A stretch of 41,072 nucleotides of DNA, from NCBI GenBank assembly GCA_019745565.1, contig JAIESW010000025.1, positions 1-41,072 of the forward strand, written 5' to 3'. The notes below the pieces were generated by a model, which had not been told where the DNA came from, made no database searches, and saw only the letters and a list, made by a program, of their open reading frames with translations. A program made the position numbers and the translations under genes. Below, in pieces: positions 24,901 to 32,962 of this stretch (positions are counted from its first letter, which is position 1; every line of letters begins with the position of its first letter). The DNA comes from Burkholderiales bacterium (GTDB taxonomy: Bacteria > Pseudomonadota > Gammaproteobacteria > Burkholderiales > Ga0077523).

Positions 24901-25824
24901 GTGCGGCTGCCGGAACTGATCGCCCAGGCGGTCGAGATCGCCGAGCCGCTGGTGCGGGAGAAGCAGCATTCGATCTCCGTGATCACCTACGGCACGTCGT
25001 GGGTCAACGGTGACCCCGCCCGGCTGGTCCAGTGCATCGCGAACGTGGTGACCAACGCGGCGAAATACACCGATCGCGGCGGGACGATCCGGATCGAATG
25101 CACCGAGTCCGAAGGCGAAGCCGTCCTCTCCGTTGCCGACAACGGCGTCGGCATTCCGCAAGACCTGCTGCCGCACATCTTCGAACTGTTCGTGCAGAGC
25201 GACCGGAGTCTGGACCGGGCTCAGGGCGGCCTCGGAATCGGCCTGTCCCTGGTCAAGCGCCTCATCGAGATGCACGGCGGAAAGGTGTCGGCGACGAGCG
25301 CCGGGCCGGGCCTCGGATCGGTATTCGAGTTGCGTCTGCCGATCGCGGAGCGCAGCGACGACCATCCGGAGGCGGACATCGCGGTGAGTTCAGCGCCACG
25401 CCGGATCGCCGTCGTCGACGACAACCAGGATGCCGCCAACTCGCTCGCGATGATCCTGAGTCTCGAGGGCCATCGGGTGCATTGCTACTACTCGGCCCGC
25501 GACATGATCAACGGCATGGAAGCGCTGGCCCCGGAGGTCGCCTTCCTGGACATCGGGCTGCCAGAGACCAACGGCTACCAACTCGCGCAATGGGTGCGTG
25601 CGCACCCCGTCCTGAGCGGCGTCGGTCTCATCGCGTTGAGCGGCTATGGTCAGGAGGAGGACAAGGAGCGCGCGCGGCGCGCCGGCTTCGATCATCACCT
25701 GACCAAACCGGCCGATCTGAACGGTCTGCGGCGTGTACTCGGCATTCTGTGCCAGGCACAATCCGATGCGGGCGGCGCGCCGCTGCGGTTCACACACCAC
25801 GCCCCGACAGATTCGCCACGATGA
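21976..25824 (+). CDS. Double hybrid histidine kinase (PAS-GAF-HK-REC-PAS-HK-REC)
   Basis: 1282 residues. Order: PAS-like sensor (about 25-155), GAF-like domain (165-330), HisKA with VSHEFRTPL (His358), HATPase (to about 580), receiver (about 635-750; TDVMMPQLDG, Asp685), second PAS (760-890), second HisKA with LAHELRNPL (His911), second HATPase (to about 1120), and receiver (about 1140-1265; LDIGLPETNG, Asp1192). Both kinase modules keep their catalytic motifs. There are no membrane segments, so it is a cytoplasmic phosphorelay protein. The ATG at 22036, preceded by GGAGGC, is a better-spaced alternative start. Its end overlaps the convergent kinase gene by 35 bases. No DNA-binding output domain is present. 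Confidence 0.9.
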   Translation: MQANEDANREAADFLGGGGEMGARMRALDWTATPLGPPASWPQSLKTIVRMMLDSRYAMWMLWGPELTFFCNDAYLPTVGIKRDWVLGARSDRVWEEIWPDIGPRIRKVLEHGQATWDEGLLLFLERSGYPEETYHTFSYSPVHDDADRIAGMLCVVTEVTERVIGERRLGVLRDLAARSVEAESVAESCRRIGEVLARSTLDVPFAALYLLEEGGLRARRAMTTGDRSDAVLPLVLEVGDAASWRLQELLTTETAQELSQATVEAFDLHAHTWPERTKRALVLPLKSARHGLAGFLVAGASPRSLLDDRYRSFLGLVANQAGSAISMAQAYEAERQRAEALSELDRAKTAFFSNVSHEFRTPLTLMLGPLEELLGGPGIDAGAQERIRLIHRNAERLQRLVNTLLDFSRLEAGRVQASYEPLDLGALTRDLASTFRSAMDRAGIAFTVATQQLFDPVFVDREMWEKIILNLLSNAFKFTLAGSVAVRLFRDDTAAMLEVADTGVGIPAYELPRLFDRFHRVEGVEGRTHEGSGIGLALVQELVKLHGGSITVESHVGEGTRFLVRIPFGSKHLPAEHVKAPRRPTAASAVGARAFVQEALRWLPDSGERLMKATEGVVGAPQGETDRRFANTFGARVILADDNADLRSYLHELLSTHYDVQAVADGAEALALARERLPDLIVTDVMMPQLDGFGLLARIRADDALKGIAVILLSARAGEESRIEALDAGADDYITKPFSARELLARIGALLELRHMRRSAEAAFRLRTAQFETLLREAPLGVYLVDADLRIREANPTARAAFGAVAGLVGSEIEAVLRNLLPASSAEEVCTIFRNTLATGEPYFAQERMEQRLGSGDIRYYEWQVNRLPLPDGRNGVVCYFRDVSAHVLARRRLESADRQKDEFLAMLAHELRNPLAPIRSAGEVLAQVASLNPEALKAVGIVERQVRNLARLVDDLLDVSRITQGLVTLMHRTVRLPELIAQAVEIAEPLVREKQHSISVITYGTSWVNGDPARLVQCIANVVTNAAKYTDRGGTIRIECTESEGEAVLSVADNGVGIPQDLLPHIFELFVQSDRSLDRAQGGLGIGLSLVKRLIEMHGGKVSATSAGPGLGSVFELRLPIAERSDDHPEADIAVSSAPRRIAVVDDNQDAANSLAMILSLEGHRVHCYYSARDMINGMEALAPEVAFLDIGLPETNGYQLAQWVRAHPVLSGVGLIALSGYGQEEDKERARRAGFDHHLTKPADLNGLRRVLGILCQAQSDAGGAPLRFTHHAPTDSPR

Positions 25825-27799
25825 TGACGAGCTCCGCGATGTCGAAGGGCTTCGCCAGATGGGCGTGGAACCCGGCGAGCATCGCCTTCTTGCGGTCCTC
25901 GGCGCGGGCGAAGGCCGTCGTGGCGATGGCCGGGACGCGGTGCTTCATCCATTCGCTGGCGCGGACCGCACGGATCAACTGGTAGCCGTCCATGCCGGGC
26001 ATCCCGATGTCGCTGATGAGAACGTCGGTGTCGGATCGTTCCAGGAACTCGAGCGCTTCGATCGCGGACCCGGCTGTGGTCACGGTTGCACCCTGCGCCT
26101 CGAGGATCCGCCTCGCCAGGGCACGCCCGTCGGCTTCGTCGTCGACCACGAGGATGCGCAGACCCGCAAGGTCGGGCAGCAGCACGCTGGTGTCGGACAG
26201 CGTCGAACGCAGTCGCGTCGTCTCATGCCCGGGTGGCCTCGTACGATGGGCGATCGAGATCGGCAGGGAGAGCGTGAACGATGCGCCCAGTCCGACGCCG
26301 TCGCTCTGGGCACGCAGCGTTCCGCCATGGAGTTCGGCGAGCTGCTTCGCGATCGCCAGGCCCAATCCCAGGCCGTTGTGGTGACGGCTGGCTGAACTGT
26401 CCTCCTGCGAGAACCGGTCGAAGACGTGCGGCAGGAACTCCGGCGCGATACCGATCCCGGTGTCGCTCACCGACAGCTCGACATGGGAGTCCACCCGTTG
26501 CAGGACGATCTGCACACGGCCGCCTTTCGTGGTGAACTTGACGGCATTGCTGATCAGATTCCAGATGATCTGTTGCAGGCGATCCGGATCTCCCGAGACC
26601 GGACCGGCGTTCGGATCCAGCGTCCGCTCGATCCGCAGGTTCTTGGCGTCGGCGGCGGGCGTCATCGACTCGATCGCGGCTTCCGCCGCGTCCTTGAGGC
26701 TCGCCGCCTGCACACTCAGGCGCAGACGGCCGGAAATGATGCGGTTCAGATCGAGCAGTTCGTCGATGAGTTGCACCTGCGCGCGCGCATTGCGTTCGAT
26801 CGCGTCGGTGCCCCGCTGGAGGTCTTCTTCCTTGAGTTCGCGGGAGCGACGCAGCACCTGTACCCACCCCATGATCGCGCTGAGGGGGGTGCGCAATTCG
26901 TGCGAAAGCGTCGCAAGAAAGTCGTCCTTGATGCGGACGGCGCGCTGCGCTTCCATGCGCGCGCTGCGTTCGGCCTCGAGCAGTTCCTCACGGCCGAGAC
27001 CGGCCTGTTCCAGCGCCTGCGAGCGCCGGCGCTCGGTGAGATCCCGCGTGATCTTGGCGAAACCATGCAACGCCCCGTGTTGATCCCGCAGGGCCGTGAT
27101 GACGACGTTGGCCCAGTAGCGCGAGCCGTCCTTGCGCAGGCGCCAGCCTTCGTCTTCAAAGCGTCCGTGCTCGGCCGACTGCTGCAATTCGTGCTCCGGC
27201 CAGCCGCTGGCGATCGCTTCGCCCGGATAGAACCGTGAAAAATGCCGGCCGATGATCTCTTGCGCGGCATAGCCGTTGATCCGCTCCGCACCGGCGTTCC
27301 AGGTGAGGACGACGCCGTTCGGGTCGAGCATGAAGATCGCATAGTCGACGACCGTCTCGACGACCAGCCGGAAGCGTTCCTCGCTGCGGCGCAGGTCTTC
27401 TTCGTGCTGGCGGCGCTCCGTCAGGTCGCGGGTGATCTTGGAGAATCCGAGCAGTTTGCCGGCGTCGTCGCGCAGGGCAGTGATGACGACGTTCGCCCAG
27501 AATCGGGAGCCGTCCTTGCGCATGCGCCAGCCCTCGTCCTCGAAGCGGCCCTCCTCACGCGCCTGCTTGAGTTCGTACTCGGGCCATCCGGTCCGGTTGG
27601 CTTCGGCCGGATAGAACCGCGAAAAGTGCTGCCCGATGATCTCGTCGGCGCGATATCCCTTGATGCGCTGCGCGCCCGGGTTCCAGGAGCGCACGCAACC
27701 GTCCTCGTCCAGCAGGAAGATGGCGTAGTCGGTGACGCTTTCGACCAGCACCCGGAACAGGTCCTCGCCCGGCGGTTGCCGTGGTTCGGGCGGCGTCAT
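25790..27799 (-). CDS. Hybrid histidine kinase with duplicated PAS domains (PAS-PAS-HK-REC)
   Basis: 669 residues from the ATG at 27799. Two PAS-PAC units (about 22-130 and 150-258) are very similar: each contains DYAIF, IIG-HFSRFYP, GRFEDEGWR, RKDGSR and WANVVITALRD, and ends KITRDLTERR. This is an internal duplication with a spacing near 128 residues. HisKA has LSHELRTPL (His300), then a HATPase with intact N and G boxes, and a C-terminal receiver (ISDIGMPGMDG, Asp597; AKPF). No membrane segment. It is convergent with, and overlaps, the double kinase. Confidence 0.9.
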   Translation of the reverse strand: MTPPEPRQPPGEDLFRVLVESVTDYAIFLLDEDGCVRSWNPGAQRIKGYRADEIIGQHFSRFYPAEANRTGWPEYELKQAREEGRFEDEGWRMRKDGSRFWANVVITALRDDAGKLLGFSKITRDLTERRQHEEDLRRSEERFRLVVETVVDYAIFMLDPNGVVLTWNAGAERINGYAAQEIIGRHFSRFYPGEAIASGWPEHELQQSAEHGRFEDEGWRLRKDGSRYWANVVITALRDQHGALHGFAKITRDLTERRRSQALEQAGLGREELLEAERSARMEAQRAVRIKDDFLATLSHELRTPLSAIMGWVQVLRRSRELKEEDLQRGTDAIERNARAQVQLIDELLDLNRIISGRLRLSVQAASLKDAAEAAIESMTPAADAKNLRIERTLDPNAGPVSGDPDRLQQIIWNLISNAVKFTTKGGRVQIVLQRVDSHVELSVSDTGIGIAPEFLPHVFDRFSQEDSSASRHHNGLGLGLAIAKQLAELHGGTLRAQSDGVGLGASFTLSLPISIAHRTRPPGHETTRLRSTLSDTSVLLPDLAGLRILVVDDEADGRALARRILEAQGATVTTAGSAIEALEFLERSDTDVLISDIGMPGMDGYQLIRAVRASEWMKHRVPAIATTAFARAEDRKKAMLAGFHAHLAKPFDIAELVIIVANLSGRGV

Positions 27800-28127
27800 C
27801 GCAGTCGCGATGCAGACCGTGCTTGCCGACGTCGTCGAGCGGGTCGAAGACGGGGAGTCATGCGGTTTCCGACGCCGGTCGGCTCGTAGTGGTTGGAATG
27901 GGTTCGATCTGACCGCCGCGCGGCGCGACCCGCGGGGACGCAGGCGTCCGCACGCGATGTGAGTCTACTCGGAAGACTCTCGCAAGGCAGCATGACAACG
28001 TGATTTCTCTCGCCGCCATGATCGACTGCCGTGCAGGATCGCCGATCACCACGAGCCGGGGCCACGAGACCGGCATGCGACACCCGGTCTCGCGGCCTCG
28101 CGCACAGTACTCCCAAGCGCGGGGACG
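27800..28127. other. Intergenic region without visible features
   Basis: A 328-base gap between two minus-strand genes. I see no credible open frame, RNA gene or terminator with a T-run. It must contain the promoter of the PAS-PAS kinase, but no clear hexamers stand out. Confidence 0.35.
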
Positions 28128-28493
28128 CTAGGAGTTGCCGACCGTAAGGCGGTTCTCCACGTCCTGCACGCCGTCGACCGCACGCGCCACCTCGATCGCG
28201 CGCCTCTGTTGCGACTCGGTGGGCAGCTTGCCGGTAAGAATGACGCGACCGGACACGGTCTCGACCGAGATGCGCGAGTCCTTGAGGTCGTCCGCCATGG
28301 CGAGCGCAGCCTTCACCTTGGCGGTGATGGCGGTATCTTCCAACGCGACGGCGGTGGATGAACCGGACGGTGAGTCCGTCGTGGCGCCGGTGCTGGGAGC
28401 GGTCGAAGAGGGGTTGCGGCCGTCTTCGGTTCGACTGCAGGCCACGACGCTCATGGCCGCCGTGAGCGCGAGGCAAAGAATGGTCATTCTCAT
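28128..28493 (-). CDS. BON-domain lipoprotein (first of two)
   Basis: 121 residues from the ATG at 28493, behind AGGAGA on the minus strand. A lipoprotein signal ends VVAC (Cys about 19), followed by a Ser/Thr/Gly-rich linker and one BON domain (about 50-118) with ITAKVKAALAM, SGRVILTGKLP and VDGVQDVENRL. BON domains bind phospholipid or pack against envelope components, as in OsmY and DolP. It is a paralogue of the next upstream gene (28608-28931), which encodes a very similar domain. Confidence 0.85.
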   Translation of the reverse strand: MRMTILCLALTAAMSVVACSRTEDGRNPSSTAPSTGATTDSPSGSSTAVALEDTAITAKVKAALAMADDLKDSRISVETVSGRVILTGKLPTESQQRRAIEVARAVDGVQDVENRLTVGNS

Positions 28494-28607
28494 TTGGGAG
28501 TCTCCTATGACTGGATCGAGCACGTCGGATGACGCGCTTGCCGCGACGCGCGGCAAGCCCGGTGCCGCCGCGTGTATGGAACGGGCGACACCGGTCTCTC
28601 GCTCGTG

Positions 28608-28931
28608 TCACTGCTTGAGGCGGATGTCGTTCTTCACATCCTTGACGCCGTCCACCGCCTTCGCGAGTTGAACGGCCCGGCTGGCTTCCGCCTGGCTGTC
28701 GACGAAGCCGCTCAACTGCACGACGCCGCGATAGGTCTCCACTTCGATCTGTGAAGCCTTGACGTCCTTGTCCGAGACGAACGCGGACTTCACCTTGGTG
28801 GAAATGGTGGCGTCGTCGACATATTCGCCGGTGCTGCGGTGGGATCCATTGCTGGAACATCCCACGGTGCCGGCGGCGACGAACAGAGCGATCAGAAACC
28901 CGTGAACGAGCGAGCTAGCGGTACGAGGCAT
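28608..28931 (-). CDS. BON-domain lipoprotein (second of two)
   Basis: 107 residues from the ATG at 28931 behind a GGAG. The signal ends TVGC (Cys about 25) and is followed almost directly by one BON domain: DATISTKVKSAFVSD, RGVVQLSGFVDSQ and VDGVKDVKNDIRLKQ. It shares the SxKVKxA and VDGVxDVxN motifs with the downstream BON lipoprotein, so the two are tandem paralogues, 114 bases apart. It is divergent from the MlaC-like gene. Envelope stress protection is the likely role. Confidence 0.85.
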   Translation of the reverse strand: MPRTASSLVHGFLIALFVAAGTVGCSSNGSHRSTGEYVDDATISTKVKSAFVSDKDVKASQIEVETYRGVVQLSGFVDSQAEASRAVQLAKAVDGVKDVKNDIRLKQ

Positions 28932-29089
28932 GGTTGTTCTCCAGTTCAAGAATGTCGATGGGAATACCGACGCGCATTGCGATTCGGTACTTCCGATCGT
29001 GGCAATGCACGTGCCGTCGGCGATATCTGACACGCTCGGGAACACGCATTGCACGAATCGACCGATCGGCAATCCACAGGAGACCGAAC

Positions 29090-29749
29090 GTGAGATGGAT
29101 CGAGGAAAGCAGATGGCGAAGGCCCGGCGTCGCAGTCGTTGCGGTATGGTTGCTGGTCGCGTTCATGCGGGGCGCATGTGCAGCGGAGACGGGCAGCATG
29201 CCGCCCGACGTTCTGGTACGCACGGTGTCGGAGGAAGTGCTCCAGATCGCACGGCAGAGTCGCGGCACCGGCGCCCCGGAGGAGGCGCGCGTGGCGCGTC
29301 TGATCGAGGACAAGATCGCGCCGCATTTCGACTTCGCACGGATCACCCGTCTGGCCGTGGGCCAGCCCTGGAGGCAGGCTACCGACACCCAGCGCGAGCG
29401 CCTCACGACGGCGTTCCGCGGGATGCTGATCCGGACCTACGCCGCCGCCTACCGCGGCTATCGTGAGGTCGCGATGGACGTGAGGCCGGTAGCGCTGACG
29501 CCGGGCGATACGGATGCGCTGGTGCGCACCTCGCTCAAGCTGCCCGAGAATCCGACGCCGCTCGCGATCGACTATTCGATGCATCGGACGCCGGACGGGT
29601 GGAAGGTGTACGACGTGGCGGTGGCCGGTGCCAGCCTGGTGACTACCTATCGCAGCGGCTTCGGAGAACAGATCCGCGCGCACGGTCTCGATGGCCTGAT
29701 CGCGGATCTCGAGGCACGTGCCACCGGTGCCAAACCGGCCAGGCGATGA
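29090..29749 (+). CDS. MlaC/Ttg2-like periplasmic phospholipid-binding protein
   Basis: 219 residues from the GTG at 29090, chosen because AGGAG lies 7 bases upstream and the result is a proper signal peptide (VAVVAVWLLVAFMRGACAAE). The mature part matches the MlaC/toluene-tolerance family: IEDKIAPHFDFARITRLAVG, AFRGMLIRTYAAAY and the C-terminal DGWKVYDVAVAGASLVTTYR. Family members carry phospholipids between outer and inner membrane. No other mla genes are adjacent, so it is an orphan copy. It lies divergent from two BON lipoproteins, another envelope-linked family. Confidence 0.85.
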   Translation: MRWIEESRWRRPGVAVVAVWLLVAFMRGACAAETGSMPPDVLVRTVSEEVLQIARQSRGTGAPEEARVARLIEDKIAPHFDFARITRLAVGQPWRQATDTQRERLTTAFRGMLIRTYAAAYRGYREVAMDVRPVALTPGDTDALVRTSLKLPENPTPLAIDYSMHRTPDGWKVYDVAVAGASLVTTYRSGFGEQIRAHGLDGLIADLEARATGAKPARR

Positions 29750-29790
29750 CGCCCGGAAGACCGGCGCTGGGGTGACGGCGGTCCGCCAAG

Positions 29791-30825
29791 TCAGCGCGCC
29801 ACCGGTTGGCGCGACAGCACGACGGGCTGCGGCATCACGCAGTTCCGTCCGGCGCGCTTGGCCTCGTAGAGGCATTCGTCGGCGCGACGGACCACCTCGA
29901 ACGGAGATTCCACCTCGGCGCAGTTGACGGTGGCGAGGCCGATGCTCACGGTCACATGGCGCGCCGTTTCCGAAACCGCATGATTGATGTGCAGCATGGC
30001 GACCTGGGTACGGACGCGCTCGGCGACCGTCAACGCGCCATGGAAGTCGGTCTCGGGCAGGATGCCGCAGAACTCTTCACCGCCGTAGCGCGCTGCCACG
30101 TCGGGGGACCGACCGAGGATTTCCGCCACCACCGTGCCGACGTGTCGCAGGCACTGGTCGCCGCACAGATGGCCATAGGTGTCGTTGAAGGCCTTGAAGT
30201 GATCGACGTCGATCATCAGCAGCGAGAGCGGCGCGTTGCTGCGTCGCAGCCGCGACAGTTCGTGTTGCAGGGCGTCGTCGAACCGCCGCCGGTTCGCGAG
30301 ACCCGTCAACGGATCGGTGTCGGCCAGCAGCGAGAGCTTGCGGCGCATGCGCTGGGTGGCGATCTGGTTGCGCACGCGCAGCAGGAAGGTGGCGTTCACC
30401 ACCGGACGCGGGACGAAGTCCGAAGCGCCGGCTGCCAGGGCACGGAGTTCATCCGTAGCTTCGCCGCCCACCACGATCACGGGGACTTCCGATCCGGCGC
30501 GAAGCTTGCGCAGGGTCGTCAGCGCTTCCCACCCGGCCGCGGAGGCGGCATCGGGCGCGAGCACGACGAGATCGGGCTGCAGCGTGAGCAGCGTGGCTTC
30601 GAGGCGGGATGCATCGGCGAGGGTGTGGACCGTGAGTTGCGCCTCCCGCAGCAGCGTCGTCAGGGAATCCTGGCTCTGCGGCGTGCTTTCCACCACCAGG
30701 ACCACGCTCGGCGCGGGCGCTGCCCGATCGCGCCCGCTACCCTGGGCATCGAGCCTGAGATAGAGAGGGAACGGGTCGGGCAGAAAGAGGAGCATCAGGG
30801 ACGTGGGGCAATCGGCGTTCCCCAT
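29791..30825 (-). CDS. Diguanylate cyclase with degenerate receiver domain
   Basis: 344 residues from the ATG at 30825; a TTG at 30843 and an ATG at 30795 are alternatives. A receiver-like domain comes first, but the acidic pocket is lost (VVLVVES in place of the Asp pair), the phosphoacceptor Asp is replaced (VVLAPDAA) and the conserved Lys is Arg (FVPRPV). The GGDEF domain is intact, with RYGGEEFCG (catalytic motif) and RSPD placed five residues before it, the inhibitory I-site. It should therefore make c-di-GMP and be product-inhibited, with regulation by dimerisation or a partner rather than phosphorylation. Soluble. Convergent with the MlaC-like gene. Confidence 0.9.
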   Translation of the reverse strand: MGNADCPTSLMLLFLPDPFPLYLRLDAQGSGRDRAAPAPSVVLVVESTPQSQDSLTTLLREAQLTVHTLADASRLEATLLTLQPDLVVLAPDAASAAGWEALTTLRKLRAGSEVPVIVVGGEATDELRALAAGASDFVPRPVVNATFLLRVRNQIATQRMRRKLSLLADTDPLTGLANRRRFDDALQHELSRLRRSNAPLSLLMIDVDHFKAFNDTYGHLCGDQCLRHVGTVVAEILGRSPDVAARYGGEEFCGILPETDFHGALTVAERVRTQVAMLHINHAVSETARHVTVSIGLATVNCAEVESPFEVVRRADECLYEAKRAGRNCVMPQPVVLSRQPVAR

Positions 30826-30878
30826 GGCTCCATGCCCGGGCAAACCCGCGCCTCGGCCGTCGCCAGACTCTTGAAGGG

Positions 30879-31703
30879 TCAGGCATTCTTGAGCGGATAC
30901 ACCGGTCTGACGGACCCGTCCTGATAGTAGGGAACCATGGACGGAACCAGGGCCGCCAGGGTTTCGGCGCGCTTCTCCCCCGCGGGATGGGTGCTCAGGA
31001 AGTCGGATTTACCGGTAGAACCGGTCGCTGCGACCATCTTCTGCCACAGGCGCGGGGCAGCATGGGGGTCGTAGCCTGCCTTGGCAGCCAACTCGATGCC
31101 GATGCGGTCCGCTTCCGATTCCTGCTTGCGGCTGTTGGGAAGCTGGACCCCCACCGTCGTGGCCATCGCCGCTGCCTGCATGGTGAGTTGCCCCGCCGTT
31201 CCGCGCGACCCGAGCAGGACGGAGCCGATCTGCAGGGCGACATCGGAGGCCATCGCGGTCGACATGCGCTCGGCGGTGTGCTTGGCGAGCGCATGAGCGA
31301 TCTCGTGGCCCATCACCTGGGCGATCTCGTCGTCGGTCAGTTCGAGCTGCTGGATGATGCCGGTATAGATCGCCATCCGCCCGCCCGCCATGCACCAGGC
31401 ATTCAACGTCTTCGGGTCGTCGATGACGGCCACCTGCCAATCCCAGGACTCGGTCTCGGGGCGATAGAGGATCGCCTGAGCCACCAGGCGCGACGTGATC
31501 GCGTTCACCCGGGCTTTGAGAGCCGCGTCGTTGTTGAGCTTGCCCTGCTTCGCGATCGGATCGAGCGTTGCGGCGTAGGCATCCTTCGATGCTTCGATGG
31601 CCTGGGATTCCGGCACCAGCATCAGTTGATTGCGACCCGTGACCGGTGCGTCCGCGCAGGCGGCCAATGCGCCCAGCATCAGGCATATGCCGAACAGTTT
31701 CAT
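30879..31703 (-). CDS. M48-family metalloprotease lipoprotein
   Basis: 274 residues from the ATG at 31703 behind CGGAGGA. The lipobox LAAC puts Cys16 at the mature N-terminus. The M48 catalytic motif is GHEIAHALAKH (HEIAH at 133-137), and the third zinc ligand is Glu197 in ESEADRIG. The ending HPAGEKRAETLAALVP is typical of the LoiP/YcaL group, which degrades misfolded outer-membrane proteins. The next gene on the strand is the diguanylate cyclase, 53 bases away. With the HtrA-like protease and hsp20 genes it adds to the quality-control content of this window. Confidence 0.9.
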   Translation of the reverse strand: MKLFGICLMLGALAACADAPVTGRNQLMLVPESQAIEASKDAYAATLDPIAKQGKLNNDAALKARVNAITSRLVAQAILYRPETESWDWQVAVIDDPKTLNAWCMAGGRMAIYTGIIQQLELTDDEIAQVMGHEIAHALAKHTAERMSTAMASDVALQIGSVLLGSRGTAGQLTMQAAAMATTVGVQLPNSRKQESEADRIGIELAAKAGYDPHAAPRLWQKMVAATGSTGKSDFLSTHPAGEKRAETLAALVPSMVPYYQDGSVRPVYPLKNA

Positions 31704-31766
31704 GATGGTGTCCTCCGTTGATGGCTGCATCGCGGCAAACGATGTTCCCGCGGGTCGATCCGTGCG

Positions 31767-32330
31767 TCATCTGTCCAGTTCGAAGGTGCGCAGCGATTGC
31801 TGCGCAATCTTCGGAGCGGCGGCGGCGACGTCACCCAGCTGCAATCGCTCCTCGACGGTCCGCAGCGTCCAGTGATCGCCGCCCTCGACGTCTGCCAGTT
31901 CATCCCAGGTGTTCGGTACCGAGATGCCGATGCCCGGTCGTGCACGCGCGGACCACGGGGCCGCGGTGGTCGCACCGCGCTTGTTGCGCGGGTAGTCCGC
32001 GAAGATCTTGCCGACGCGATTGCGCGGACCGCTCTTCGATGCGAAACGATCCGGCATCGTCATGGCGAGATGGGTCGTGATCGCCTTCGCGAGGGCGCTC
32101 GCCGTGTCCCAGTCGTGGCGGGGAGCGAAGGGGACGGTGATGTGCAGGCCTTTCCCGCCGCTCGTCTTGAGCAGGCCCTGCAGATCCAGCTCCGCCAGCA
32201 GCGCGTGCAGCAGTTGTGCAGCTTCCTGGACCCGCTTCCACGCCACGCCTTCGCCGGGGTCGAGGTCGAAGATGATGCGGTCAGGTCGTTCGAGGCGTGC
32301 GGCGTGCGCCGCAACCGTGACCTGGTGCGA
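31767..32330 (-). pseudogene. ligD: LigD polymerase-domain fragment (5' truncated)
   Basis: About 187 codons match the C-terminal two-thirds of the LigD primase/polymerase domain: RPDRIIFDLDPG (catalytic DxD), LLKTSGGKGLHITVP, VGKIFADYPRNKRGAT, then WSARARPGIGISVP and WDEL. The N-terminal third (usual motifs such as the TK-YY helix and RWPDG) is missing, and no plausible start codon precedes the homology. It also lacks the ligase and 3'-phosphoesterase domains and a neighbouring ku gene. It is probably a relic of an end-joining ligase. Confidence 0.7.
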
Positions 32331-32409
32331 AACCTTCGCGATCGACTCGAAGCCGTGACCTGAGCGATCCGATCCGGCAGACCGGAAGGCGGTCTGCCTG
32401 GCGGGGCCG

Positions 32410-32925
32410 CTAGTCGACGGTTTCCGGATCGCTTTCCGGACTGACCAGGCCGCGTTCGGCACGCAGCGCGGCCTTGCGCTGCCGCCATTGCCGCAGCAAG
32501 GCGTTCCAGTCCAGCGCCGATTCTTCCAGCAGGGGGAACAGCTCGATCTCCTCGCTCTCCATGTGAAGCTGGACGAACTTGCCGAGAACCGAGATCGCCG
32601 GCAGATAGCGTTCATCCCGCGGAAAGAGGTTGCGGAGTTCCGCGGCGAGGTTGTTTATGGTTTCGCTCTCCAGCTCTGCCTCATCGACCAGCTGCTTCTG
32701 CACGATCGCCGCGCGCACCGCAGGGTAGAGGACCTCCTGTTCCAGTTGTGCGTGGACCAGCAGTTCATCGCAGGCCCGGGCAACGATGCCGTCGAGATCG
32801 CCCGCGCTGTCCTCGGCAAGGAATCCAGCCTGCCCGGAGGCAACCTGGAAACGCCGATGGTCATCCATGACCTCGGTCAGCAGCATCTGTTTCGCAAGGC
32901 TGTTCGCGTCTACGGAAGCGTCCAT
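32410..32925 (-). CDS. Hemerythrin HHE-domain protein
   Basis: 171 residues. A four-helix bundle carries the di-iron ligand pattern: DDHRRF (first His), HAQLEQEVLYP (His and Glu) and HMESEEIELFP (His and Glu). The spacing matches cytosolic hemerythrin-like proteins that bind oxygen, NO or peroxide, or repair iron centres. No signal peptide. The start codon ATG at 32925 follows 37 bases after the SGNH hydrolase stop (32963) on the same strand, so co-transcription is possible. Confidence 0.85.
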   Translation of the reverse strand: MDASVDANSLAKQMLLTEVMDDHRRFQVASGQAGFLAEDSAGDLDGIVARACDELLVHAQLEQEVLYPAVRAAIVQKQLVDEAELESETINNLAAELRNLFPRDERYLPAISVLGKFVQLHMESEEIELFPLLEESALDWNALLRQWRQRKAALRAERGLVSPESDPETVD

Positions 32926-32962
32926 GATTCACGTCGCATTGCGTCGGCGTCGTTGCGACGAC

